From: an uncultured Lachnospiraceae bacterium
GTDB lineage: Bacteria; Bacillota; Clostridia; Lachnospirales; Lachnospiraceae
Reading direction: 5' to 3'
Assembly: GCA_910584965.1 (NCBI GenBank)
Contig: CAJUDZ010000001.1
Span: 186,001-250,000 of the forward strand
Length of the DNA: 64,000 bases
A model generated the notes under the pieces. The model saw nothing but the letters and a program-made list of their open reading frames with translations, had not been told where the DNA came from and did no database searches. Below are positions 15,465 to 23,300 of this stretch, in pieces. Made by a program: the position numbers and the translations under genes. Numbering within the stretch: position 1 is the stretch's first letter; every line of letters begins with the position of its first letter.

Positions 15465-17891
15465 ATGAAAAGTTATCTCAGTCTGATTCCGATTTCCGCC
15501 GGAGTCCGCAGAAAGCAGAGCAAAAAGATCATTCTTTGTATTGTACTGGCAGTCTTTCTCGTGACCGTGATTTTTTCCCTTGCCGAAGCCGGCCTGAAAA
15601 TGGAGCTTAATGCTTCCGTTGATAAAAAGGGATACTGGCATATTTGCGTCAAAGGCATACAGGAGGGCGATGCCAGGGAGATTGCCGGCCGGGATGACGT
15701 TGCGGCGGCGTCCTGGTACGATGTGCTCAATCTCGATGAAGATCTGAATATGGATAAGGAATATTATATGGAAGGCGCACGGACTGCCCTTTGCGGCATT
15801 GAAGATTCTTTTATCGGAGAGATCATGCACTATTTTTCCGAAGGCGCCCACGTGGGAAACGGAAACGAAGTGATTCTCACGGAAAACGCCCGGGAGCTTC
15901 TCGGCGTGGAAACGGGCGATCGGATTACGCTGAATACGCCGGCCGGCGATTACGATTTTGTCATTTCGGGGTTCCGAATCACGGGAGGCGGAAAATATGT
16001 AAGTTCAAACGGCGGCCAGACGAGCGCGCTGTTGGTGAAAGACGATCAGATCGGCGCTTTTATGGATATCGAAACTTTCCGCAGCATCTGCGAAGATAAC
16101 GGAGAAACCGGAAATCCGCAGTATTATATTCGGTTCGGAAAGCAGACCGGCCTGAAAAAGGCGGTCGGGGAAATCAGAGAACGATATGGACTTACGGACA
16201 GCGATGTGGAGCTGAATACAATACTGATGGCGGCCTGCGGTATCAGCAACAGCAAATATATTAAAAATGTTTATCCGATTGCGGCGGTATTGTTTCTGTT
16301 AATTCTGGCGGCGGGAGTCATGATGATTTCGGGCAGTATGAACAGTGATGCAGCCAGGCGGCTGCAGTTTTTCGGAATGCTGCGCTGTATCGGCGCGAGC
16401 CGGAGCCAGATTATCCGTCTGGTAAGACTGGAAGCGCTGAACTGGTGTAAGAGCGCGGTTCCTCTCGGAACGGCGCTGGGGGTTCTTGCCGCATGGCTGA
16501 TCTGTGCGGGGCTGAAATATATTGTGGGAGGGGAATTTACGGATATTCCCGTTTTACGGGTAAGCGCCGTGGGGGTTCTGTCCGGTGCGGCGGTCGGTGT
16601 CATCACCGTTTTTCTGGCGGCACAGGCGCCGGCAAAACGTGCGGCCGGCGTCTCACCCACGGCGGCGGTGTCGGGCAATGCAGGCAGCGTCAGAAACGTA
16701 AAGCATGCGGCGGCAGGCCGGGGCCGGATGGAAGTGGTTCTCGGCGTTCATCATGCCGTATCGTCCGGAAAAAATCTGCTGTTGATGACGGGTTCCTTTG
16801 CGCTCAGCATTGTTCTGTTCTTCTGTTTTTCGGTGCTGGTCGAATTGGTGGGCATTTTGCTGCCACAGAAAGCCTCTTCGCCGGATATGGACATTACGAG
16901 CACACAACTGCAGAACGATATCGATGCGTCTCTCCTGGAGGCAGTCAGCCGGACAGACGGCGTGGCGCATGCCTTTGGCCGGAGCGTATGCAAAGATGTG
17001 GCGGCGGTTTATCTGTCCGGCAGCTCCGGTACGGAAGGCGGATTCGGCTCAGATTCGATTACAGGCGTAGATATGATTTCCTATGACGATTATGCGCTGG
17101 ATTTGCTGAGAAAGGACGATGAACTGAGAAAAGGCAGCGATCTTGCCAAAGTATATGGCGACAGCAACGGTGTGCTCGTGATCTGGGACAAAGACATGCC
17201 CTGGGAGATCGGGGATAAAATCAAAATTGCCGGAGAAGAAATGGAAATTGCCGGCATGCTCCGGTATAATCCCTTTACGAATGACGGAAGTTCGGGCGGC
17301 GTGATAAATGTGATCGCTTCCAGAGAAACGTTTATGCGTCTGACCGGCATTTCCGATTATATGATCGTGGATGTGCAGCTTACGAAAGAAAAAAGCGACG
17401 AAACGGCGGCGCAGATTCGCGAGCTGTCGGGCGGATATCATTTCAGGGACAGACGGGAAGAAGGAGAGGCGGCGAAAGAATTTGATGCGATGATGGTATT
17501 CGGTTATGGATTTATCGCAATCATTGCTCTGATCGCGCTGTTGAATATCATGAACAGCATATCCATGAGCGTATCGGCAAGAACCGGTCAGTATGGCGCA
17601 ATGCGGGCGATCGGAATGAGCGGAAGGCAGCTTGTGAAAATGATAGCGGCGGAGGCTTTCACCTATGCGGCATTCGGCTGTGCCGCCGGTTGTACGGCGG
17701 GGCTGGCGCTCAGCAAATACTTGTATGATTTTCTGATTACCGCACATTTTTACTACTATACATGGGAAGTGTCCTTCGGACAGATTGCCGCCGCCGTCCT
17801 GTTCGTCTCGATATCGGCCCTTGCGGCGGTGCATGCGCCGTCAAAGAGAATCCGGGAAATGGCGGTGACGGAGACGATCAACGAGCTTTAG
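15465..17891 (+). CDS. FtsX-family ABC transporter permease
   Basis: An 808-residue permease with two FtsX repeats. One membrane helix near residues 21-43 is followed by a large outside domain, then a helix cluster at about 265-385. A second single helix (about 437-460), a second outside domain and a terminal cluster (about 675-795) complete it. Conserved FtsX text is seen in GMLRCIGASRSQIIRL and AMRAIGMSGRQL. It starts 13 bp after the ATPase gene. The layout (two outside domains) fits MacB-like duplicated permeases more than classical BceB. It probably moves or displaces peptides at the cell surface. Confidence 0.9.
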   Translation: MKSYLSLIPISAGVRRKQSKKIILCIVLAVFLVTVIFSLAEAGLKMELNASVDKKGYWHICVKGIQEGDAREIAGRDDVAAASWYDVLNLDEDLNMDKEYYMEGARTALCGIEDSFIGEIMHYFSEGAHVGNGNEVILTENARELLGVETGDRITLNTPAGDYDFVISGFRITGGGKYVSSNGGQTSALLVKDDQIGAFMDIETFRSICEDNGETGNPQYYIRFGKQTGLKKAVGEIRERYGLTDSDVELNTILMAACGISNSKYIKNVYPIAAVLFLLILAAGVMMISGSMNSDAARRLQFFGMLRCIGASRSQIIRLVRLEALNWCKSAVPLGTALGVLAAWLICAGLKYIVGGEFTDIPVLRVSAVGVLSGAAVGVITVFLAAQAPAKRAAGVSPTAAVSGNAGSVRNVKHAAAGRGRMEVVLGVHHAVSSGKNLLLMTGSFALSIVLFFCFSVLVELVGILLPQKASSPDMDITSTQLQNDIDASLLEAVSRTDGVAHAFGRSVCKDVAAVYLSGSSGTEGGFGSDSITGVDMISYDDYALDLLRKDDELRKGSDLAKVYGDSNGVLVIWDKDMPWEIGDKIKIAGEEMEIAGMLRYNPFTNDGSSGGVINVIASRETFMRLTGISDYMIVDVQLTKEKSDETAAQIRELSGGYHFRDRREEGEAAKEFDAMMVFGYGFIAIIALIALLNIMNSISMSVSARTGQYGAMRAIGMSGRQLVKMIAAEAFTYAAFGCAAGCTAGLALSKYLYDFLITAHFYYYTWEVSFGQIAAAVLFVSISALAAVHAPSKRIREMAVTETINEL

Positions 17892-17926
17892 AAGGTAAAA
17901 GCGGCATAATATTCTCCCGTTGTGAT

Positions 17927-17972
17927 TACCCTCAGTGGACAAGGGCGTGTATCCCCTTGTCCACTGAGGGTA
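17927..17972. terminator. Bidirectional terminator, 19-bp perfect stem (dispersed repeat copy 1)
   Basis: TACCCTCAGTGGACAAGGG (17927-17945) pairs perfectly with its complement (17954-17972) around an 8-nt loop. It separates the convergent permease and XRE genes. The ends TACCCTCAG/CTGAGGGTA recur at 41438-41479. Confidence 0.8.
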
Positions 17973-17980
17973 TCGTTGTT

Positions 17981-18484
17981 TCATCCTCTTTTTTTTCTGT
18001 TTTCAACGACGTAGCTGATGAACAGTACCGCGCCAAGTGCGCACATAATAATAGACGGTATCATTAACCGCGTATAATCGACAGGGGCATTTTCATAATT
18101 TCCCGTTACGATGTATCGGTACAGCATATACTGTGTACTGAGTGTTGTGCTTTGCAGCGCAATTACATAGGCGAAATTCAATATGCCGGTTATGATAAAA
18201 ATCAGCCCGCTGATTAGCAGCAGCGTCATTTTTCGGTTTAGAAGATTTATTTTCATCAAATCTTCTAAAGTAATCTGTTCGTCATGTTTATCAGCCGTGC
18301 CTGCGTCTCCTTCCGTTAGCAAATCATCCAATGACACATGAAAAATTCGACTTATTTTCACAACGCTTTCTAAGTCCGGAGTAGTGCCGGCTGATTTCCA
18401 ATTGGAAATAGTCTGCCTGGATACATTAAGTTTTTCCGCTAATTGTTCTTGTGTCATTCCTGAAAGTTTTCTTAATTGGTTCAT
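17981..18484 (-). CDS. XRE regulator with C-terminal membrane helices; start split by an A7 run
   Basis: From ATG 18484 the frame gives 167 residues: an XRE helix-turn-helix (QEQLAEKLNVSRQTISNW) at 5-65, then two membrane helices at about 87-110 and 135-155. The expected start is elsewhere. An ATG at 18501 with AGGGAGGA seven bases before it reads MEIGKK and then hits TGA after A AAA AAA. A -1 shift at this slippery heptamer enters the main frame exactly at ATG 18484, giving the usual family N-terminus. Without a shift only the weak ATG 18484 or a GTG at 18520 is available. So the gene is frameshifted, programmed to slip or phase variable. Confidence 0.8.
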   Translation of the reverse strand: MNQLRKLSGMTQEQLAEKLNVSRQTISNWKSAGTTPDLESVVKISRIFHVSLDDLLTEGDAGTADKHDEQITLEDLMKINLLNRKMTLLLISGLIFIITGILNFAYVIALQSTTLSTQYMLYRYIVTGNYENAPVDYTRLMIPSIIMCALGAVLFISYVVENRKKRG

Positions 18485-18664
18485 TTTTTTCCAATTTCCA
18501 TTTTCGTTTCCTCCCTTCACGGAGATTCTATATAAAACAGACAGTTTTTTCTATCAACATCATTTTACATTTGTGCTCAAAATTTTAACATTGGTGAAAT
18601 TACCTGATTTTTCCCCAAAATGTAAGAGAATAAGGGGGCGGAAAACTGGAAGCAATAATGACAA

Positions 18665-18697
18665 AACCATGTAATTTATTTAATAAATTACATGGTT
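18665..18697 (-). terminator. 33-bp palindrome at end of XRE gene
   Basis: AACCATGTAATTTATT (18665-18680) and its perfect complement (18682-18697) around a single T. On the minus strand it is followed by TTTTG. It overlaps the last codons of the small XRE gene and probably ends the DUF3796-XRE transcript. Confidence 0.6.
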
Positions 18698-18894
18698 GGA
18701 AAAATAAAAATTTTTTCAATCGGCGCATCTACTGCCCGCGATATAGCGACGGCCAGTTTCAGAGAAGGATTATACTGAGCTTTTTCCAGCCGCATAATCG
18801 TTTCCCGGCGAACCCCTGCCAGAACCGCGAGTTGTTCCTGTGTCATTCCTTTTAACTGTCTGTATTTTTTTAACTGACATTCAAAATCCGGCAT
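18688..18894 (-). CDS. Small XRE-family regulator (YozG-like)
   Basis: A 68-residue protein made up of one helix-turn-helix (KGMTQEQLAVLAGVRRETI, then RLEKAQYNPSL). ATG 18894 is preceded by AAGGAG at the right distance. It starts 13 bp after the DUF3796 gene, a pairing common in Firmicutes in which the small regulator controls the membrane protein. The inverted repeat at 19644-19680 is a candidate target. Confidence 0.88.
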   Translation of the reverse strand: MPDFECQLKKYRQLKGMTQEQLAVLAGVRRETIMRLEKAQYNPSLKLAVAISRAVDAPIEKIFIFPTM

Positions 18895-18907
18895 ATGAAA
18901 ATACTCC

Positions 18908-19576
18908 TTACTTGTGATCATAACGGTATAGCAGATATTCGCCCAGGAACAACAAAAGGGCGAGAGCGAGAAATACAACGATCATGGCGGCAATCAGATT
19001 ATATTCCAGATTTCCCCCGATCGCCACCTGACCGAGAATCACAAAAGCCGCGACGACGATGGAAAATGAAATCTTCAGGGCCGTAAACTGTGCTTTCCTT
19101 GCATTTTCCCGGAAGCGCTCATCCATAAGGGTATTGGAGAGCTTTCCTTCATAGAAAAAACCGAAGAATCCGAAAAACGTAAAGAACATGAACGGGTGGA
19201 TATCTTTGTTCTGTGCGTAAGTAAAGAAGCCCAGGAAACCCAGAAAGCCGAGAAAACCCATCAGGCCCAATTTGGGGCTGATTTTTCTGGTAGTCTGCGT
19301 CTGCCTGACATTTTTTTGATTCCTGACAGATGTTCTGACTATCAGTGCGAGGAGCCAGAAAATATACAGGCATGTGAGGGCTAGGGAGCAGATCATGGGA
19401 AGGTCTTTTACCGTAAAAACGTATGCGGTATCCATCGGCGCGACAAGCCGGGAATCGTTACAGGTGACGTCATACCAGGAAGCGGCCAGGTCGAGCGCCA
19501 GGCAGCCCAGACCGAGTCCGATGGTTATCAGGATTTTCTTTTTGGTGGAAGATGGTTTGGGGGATGAATTCTTCAT
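18908..19576 (-). CDS. DUF3796 multi-pass membrane protein
   Basis: A 222-residue membrane protein with helices at about 18-38, 60-85, a central hydrophobic stretch at 105-140 and two more at 170-210. The middle carries the striking GFLGFLGFLGFF repeat that marks DUF3796 proteins. ATG 19576 is placed 6 bp after GGAG; an ATG at 19588 is also open. It is the first gene of a two-gene operon with the small XRE regulator. Its molecular role is unknown. Confidence 0.82.
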   Translation of the reverse strand: MKNSSPKPSSTKKKILITIGLGLGCLALDLAASWYDVTCNDSRLVAPMDTAYVFTVKDLPMICSLALTCLYIFWLLALIVRTSVRNQKNVRQTQTTRKISPKLGLMGFLGFLGFLGFFTYAQNKDIHPFMFFTFFGFFGFFYEGKLSNTLMDERFRENARKAQFTALKISFSIVVAAFVILGQVAIGGNLEYNLIAAMIVVFLALALLLFLGEYLLYRYDHK

Positions 19577-19632
19577 AGCGATCTCCATTCCGCCGGCCTG
19601 TGCTTTGCTGAATAAGGACCGGCTTATCCTTC

Positions 19633-19680
19633 ATTATATAAAAGTGATATATTTACCTCTTTATGTGACGAATATATCAC
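19633..19680 (-). promoter_or_regulatory. Promoter and inverted-repeat operator of DUF3796-XRE operon
   Basis: On the minus strand TATAAT lies at 19638-19633. Just upstream is a 10-bp inverted repeat GTGATATATT (19644-19653) / AATATATCAC (19671-19680), arms 17 bp apart, covering the -35 zone. This is the expected place for a dimeric repressor, probably the XRE protein of the operon. Confidence 0.55.
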
Positions 19681-19812
19681 ATGTCTCGTGTTTTGTAAAG
19701 AAACAAAGTAATAATATTTTGAAAAAAATTACAGAAAACCCATAAATTTCTTCCGCGGTATCCGTATGTTTTATATCAGGAGAAAAACAGAGCGAAAAGG
19801 GAGGAAGGTATT

Positions 19813-21555
19813 ATGAAGAATGGGTATGATTTATTTTGGAAGAAAAGAAGTTTGGCGGCGGTTCTCGCATTGACACTGGCGGCGGGAACGATGTCGGGGT
19901 GCGGCGCATCGAAAGATATGGGGGGTATGTCCAACAGCACCGATACGACGGAGAGCACGGCGGAAAGTACGAGTGCGGGAGATGCCGAAGGAGCAGCATC
20001 CGCTGACGGCGCTTATGCGGCGGATGAAAGCTGGCCGGCAGAAGAGCCGTGGGATTACGCCTATGCGGAGGAGACGAAGGAGCCGGATTGGTATGACGAT
20101 CAGGATGACATGAAATCGGACTGGTATGATGGCTGTGATGACGGGATGCCGGTTTCGGAAGAGTACAATATAGTGGAGGAATCCGGATTTACGGCGGCGG
20201 CCGTTTCACCTCTTTCTACGTTTTCTGCGGATGTTGATACGGCTTCTTACAGTAATCTGCGCAGAATGATAGAGGACGGCTATTCTCTGGAAGATATCCC
20301 GGAAGGTTCTGTCAGAATCGAGGAACTGCTCAATTATTTCCGGTATGATTACGCGGGCCCCCAAAAGGGTGAGCCTTTCGGCGTTACGACACAGATCGCG
20401 GACTGCCCCTGGAATCAAAACAGTAAAATAGCGATGATCGGGCTGAAAACGACGGATATCGATTTTTCGGAGGCGCCGCCGTCCAACCTCGTGTTTCTGC
20501 TGGATGTTTCCGGTTCCATGTACAGCGATGACAAGCTGCCTTTGCTGCAGAAGTCCTTTTCCATGCTGACGGAAAATCTGACGGTTAAAGATACCGTTTC
20601 GATTGTCGTATATGCGGGGGAAGACAGAGTCATTCTGGAAGGAGCAAACGGAACGGAACAGGAGGAAATTCTGGATGCGATAAACAGTCTGGAAGCGGGC
20701 GGTTCCACAGCGGGGAGCGACGGCATCATCACGGCTTACCGGCTTGCGGAAGAATATTTTATCAAAGGCGGGAACAACCGTGTTATCCTTGCAACCGACG
20801 GAGACCTGAACGTGGGGCTGACGACGGAAGCGGAGCTGGAAAAGCTGATTACGAAAGAAAAAGAATCCGGCGTGTATCTGTCCGTGCTCGGTTTCGGCAC
20901 CGGAAATATCAAAGATAACAAGATGGAAACGCTGGCCGACAAGGGGAACGGAAACTATGCTTATATCGATTCCCCGGCGGAAGCCAAAAAGGTTCTCGTA
21001 GAAGAGATGGGTGCAACGCTTGTGACGGTGGCGGAAGATGTGAAGTTTCAGGTGGAGTTTAATCCGGCCGTGACAGCGGGCTACCGGCTGATCGGTTATG
21101 ATAACAGACGGCTTGCGGAACAGGATTTTACGGATGACACGAAAGACGCCGGAGAAATCGGCGCCGGACATACGGTGACGGTTCTGTATGAGATCATGAC
21201 GACGGATGCGGCGGCAACTTATGCCGGTACGCCGCTGAAATATGCGGAAAAGAAAGAGCTGCCGGATGAGGAGTGGTTTACGGTGAATATCCGGTATAAG
21301 AAACCGGGAACGGACAAGAGTATTCTGCTGTCCTATCCTGTCGATCGGACGGATTATCATGCGGAAGCGGGCGATGATATGCAGTTTGCGATGGCGGTTG
21401 CGGAGTTCGGACTGGTCGTAACGAACAGCGATTATAAGGGGGATGCGGATATACATACCGTCATCGACAGGTTAAAAGCCGTCGATACCAAATCGGATGA
21501 ATATAAAGACGAGTTTTGCTATCTTGTCAGAAGGCTTTGGAAAAATAACAATTAG
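19813..21555 (+). CDS. VWA-domain lipoprotein (YfbK-like)
   Basis: A 580-residue surface protein. A signal sequence ends in a lipobox (TMSGC), so it is lipid-anchored. A long acidic, tryptophan-rich linker (about 35-120) follows. The YfbK-type N-terminal segment (PLSTFSADVDTASYSNLRR) comes next, then a von Willebrand A domain at about 215-400 with a complete MIDAS start (DVSGSMYSD). A C-terminal domain (about 410-580) matches the DUF3520 position. It should bind metal and a protein or glycan partner outside the cell. GAGGAAGG precedes the ATG. Confidence 0.9.
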   Translation: MKNGYDLFWKKRSLAAVLALTLAAGTMSGCGASKDMGGMSNSTDTTESTAESTSAGDAEGAASADGAYAADESWPAEEPWDYAYAEETKEPDWYDDQDDMKSDWYDGCDDGMPVSEEYNIVEESGFTAAAVSPLSTFSADVDTASYSNLRRMIEDGYSLEDIPEGSVRIEELLNYFRYDYAGPQKGEPFGVTTQIADCPWNQNSKIAMIGLKTTDIDFSEAPPSNLVFLLDVSGSMYSDDKLPLLQKSFSMLTENLTVKDTVSIVVYAGEDRVILEGANGTEQEEILDAINSLEAGGSTAGSDGIITAYRLAEEYFIKGGNNRVILATDGDLNVGLTTEAELEKLITKEKESGVYLSVLGFGTGNIKDNKMETLADKGNGNYAYIDSPAEAKKVLVEEMGATLVTVAEDVKFQVEFNPAVTAGYRLIGYDNRRLAEQDFTDDTKDAGEIGAGHTVTVLYEIMTTDAAATYAGTPLKYAEKKELPDEEWFTVNIRYKKPGTDKSILLSYPVDRTDYHAEAGDDMQFAMAVAEFGLVVTNSDYKGDADIHTVIDRLKAVDTKSDEYKDEFCYLVRRLWKNNN

Positions 21556-21577
21556 ATATAAAAAGGAGCATGTCGGT

Positions 21578-22237
21578 ATGAAAAAGAAAACTGCAGTCTT
21601 TACAGCGACTGGATTTCTGCTTTTCCTGTCCGCCTGTGCAGGCGGGGAAGCAGAAGGGGCAAAAGCCCTGCCCGGGCCACAGGAAAGCGTATATACGGAA
21701 GAAAACATGGAAACGGAAGCCGGGCAGAAAGCCGGAGCAGGGGCAATTCCGAAAGAGGAAACGAAGGAACCGGCGGATAAAGGAGGAGAACCGGAGACCA
21801 CCCCGGTTATCTATGAGTCCGGGGACCGGTACCTGGAAATCAGTCTTCCCGATACATGGGAATACCGGATAAAAACCGTGGAAGACATGGAGCAGGAAGA
21901 TGATCTGATGATCTGTGCCATTGATTTCTGGCCGGAGGCATATCCCGAAGCGGTTTTTAAACTGGGATACTGTGAAATGTTTGGCATGTGCGGCACGGGC
22001 GTGACGACAGAGAGAATGGAACTGTCAAACGGAATGACCGGATATAAATATTATGAGAGGATGGAGGCTGAAAATACACTCTGGCTGACGATCATCTTTG
22101 ATCAGCCGGATGACGGCCAAAAGAACGGTCTGTACGCGATCATGGCATCGCCCGAACTGTCCGCATGGGAGCAGACAGAGCCGGAATTTGAGGAAATACT
22201 GGATTCTGTCCGGGTCGGCCCTCAAACAGAAAGATAA
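21578..22237 (+). CDS. Lipoprotein of unknown function
   Basis: A 219-residue exported protein with a signal sequence and lipobox (FLSACAGG). A charged linker to about residue 80 leads to one folded domain starting at DRYLEISLPDTWEYR. ATG 21578 follows AAAAGGAG; a longer in-frame start would overlap the VWA gene. It lies 22 bp after that gene, so both are probably co-transcribed and placed on the same surface. Confidence 0.8.
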   Translation: MKKKTAVFTATGFLLFLSACAGGEAEGAKALPGPQESVYTEENMETEAGQKAGAGAIPKEETKEPADKGGEPETTPVIYESGDRYLEISLPDTWEYRIKTVEDMEQEDDLMICAIDFWPEAYPEAVFKLGYCEMFGMCGTGVTTERMELSNGMTGYKYYERMEAENTLWLTIIFDQPDDGQKNGLYAIMASPELSAWEQTEPEFEEILDSVRVGPQTER

Positions 22238-22273
22238 GCTGTAAATCGTTTTACGAAAATGGTTAAAAATATA

Positions 22274-22302
22274 TTGCTATTTATAGAAAAATCAAATAAA
22301 AT
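22274..22302 (+). promoter_or_regulatory. Promoter of DUF5684 gene
   Basis: TTGCTA (22274-22279), a 17-bp spacer and TAAAAT (22297-22302), 37 bp before the start codon. Confidence 0.55.
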
Positions 22303-22338
22303 AGTATCATAAAAATTTTTTCTTGAGGAGGAAAAGAA

Positions 22339-22716
22339 ATGAGTTCAGGAGATTTAGCGTACACTGCGGCGGCGGGAGCGATCGGAGTTGGATATATGGT
22401 CGTATATCTGGCAATCATCGTTGTTTCGTTAGTGGGATTATGGAAGGTTTTTACGAAGGCCGGAAAACCGGGCTGGGCGGCGATCGTACCGTTTTACAAT
22501 GCCTACTGCCTGTTTGAAATGTCGTTTGGCAACGGCTGGCTGTTCCTTTTGGCATTTGTGCCTTGTGTGAATATTGTTGTGATGATCATGTGCAGCTTAA
22601 AGCTTGCCAAAGCATTTGGCCAGGGCACGGGATTTGGATTAGGACTGGTATTCTTACCGTTTATCTTTATGATGATTCTCGGGTTCGGCGATGCGGAATA
22701 TATCGGAGTACAGTAA
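22339..22716 (+). CDS. DUF5684 membrane protein
   Basis: A 125-residue protein with three to four membrane helices (about 12-35, 60-85, 95-115). The motif KAGKPGWAAIVPFYNAYCLF is characteristic of DUF5684, which is also found next to signal-peptidase-like proteins. A strong GAGGAGG site precedes the ATG. It stands alone between its promoter and the T-box leader. Function unknown. Confidence 0.85.
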   Translation: MSSGDLAYTAAAGAIGVGYMVVYLAIIVVSLVGLWKVFTKAGKPGWAAIVPFYNAYCLFEMSFGNGWLFLLAFVPCVNIVVMIMCSLKLAKAFGQGTGFGLGLVFLPFIFMMILGFGDAEYIGVQ

Positions 22717-22807
22717 TCGTCATATGATTTAAACAGTCATAATTGCATAGGGGTTCGGCCGCATGAGTTGTTGGGCCTGCGCTTTTGTATTTTTTTACAT
22801 ACAATGG

Positions 22808-22838
22808 TTGCATTTTTTTTCAGTCTGTGCTATATAAT
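22808..22838 (+). promoter_or_regulatory. Promoter of the T-box leader
   Basis: TTGCAT (22808-22813) and a perfect TATAAT (22833-22838) with a 19-bp spacer, directly before the T-box RNA. Confidence 0.55.
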
Positions 22839-22844
22839 AACTAT

Positions 22845-23199
22845 GAAAAATGCGTTGAAGGAGACTCACTTTACGGAAAACGACAGGAATACGGCGTCAC
22901 CGACTGAGAGCGCTGTTTGTGGGAAGTAAGGAACGGGAACACTCCGGAGCAGATTATCTGAACGCTTTTCCGTATGCAGGAATTGGCATATAGGCCGGCG
23001 CTAGGGTAATACGTCGCACGCGTTAAGTGTAAGAGTGGGCAGGGCGGTAAAACATCTTGTTGGAGATGGTGGCTTGTCAATGCGGGTGGTACCGCGGATA
23101 TTAGCGGAAATGGCTGTGGAGAATGTCCGGCAGATCGTTTCTGTGAAAATTTTCAAATATCCGTCCCGGAATACAGTAAATGTATTCCGGGATTTTTTT
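22845..23199 (+). ncRNA. T-box riboswitch leader of the aspS-gatCAB operon
   Basis: A leader of about 355 nt. The T-box sequence GGTGGTACCGCGG lies in the antiterminator bulge at 23085-23097. The terminator is an 11-bp stem TCCCGGAATAC/GTATTCCGGGA (23164-23192) followed by T7. Stem I closes with ACGGAAAACG near 22873 pairing with CGCTTTTCCGT (from 22963). The 3' side of the specifier region reads CTGAACGC, so the specifier could be AAC (Asn) or GAA (Glu) in the overlapping GAAC at 22960-22963. A two-codon T-box reading tRNA-Asn and tRNA-Glu is described for the transamidation operon of Clostridium acetobutylicum, and this operon has the same genes. This gap of nearly 600 bases before aspS holds only the leader and its promoter. 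Confidence 0.92.
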
Positions 23200-23300
23200 G
23201 TGTAGAAAATTTCAGGATTGAAAGCGGCTTATCATGATCATGCAATCCAGACATTTTTTTACGGAAGAATCCCGGAATCCAGACAGGAAAGGGGTACAAA

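Noticed and set aside
20206..21456. 416-codon minus-strand frame opposite the VWA gene
   Set aside because: Composition rich in Arg, His and Ile with no motif; the plus-strand VWA protein explains the region.
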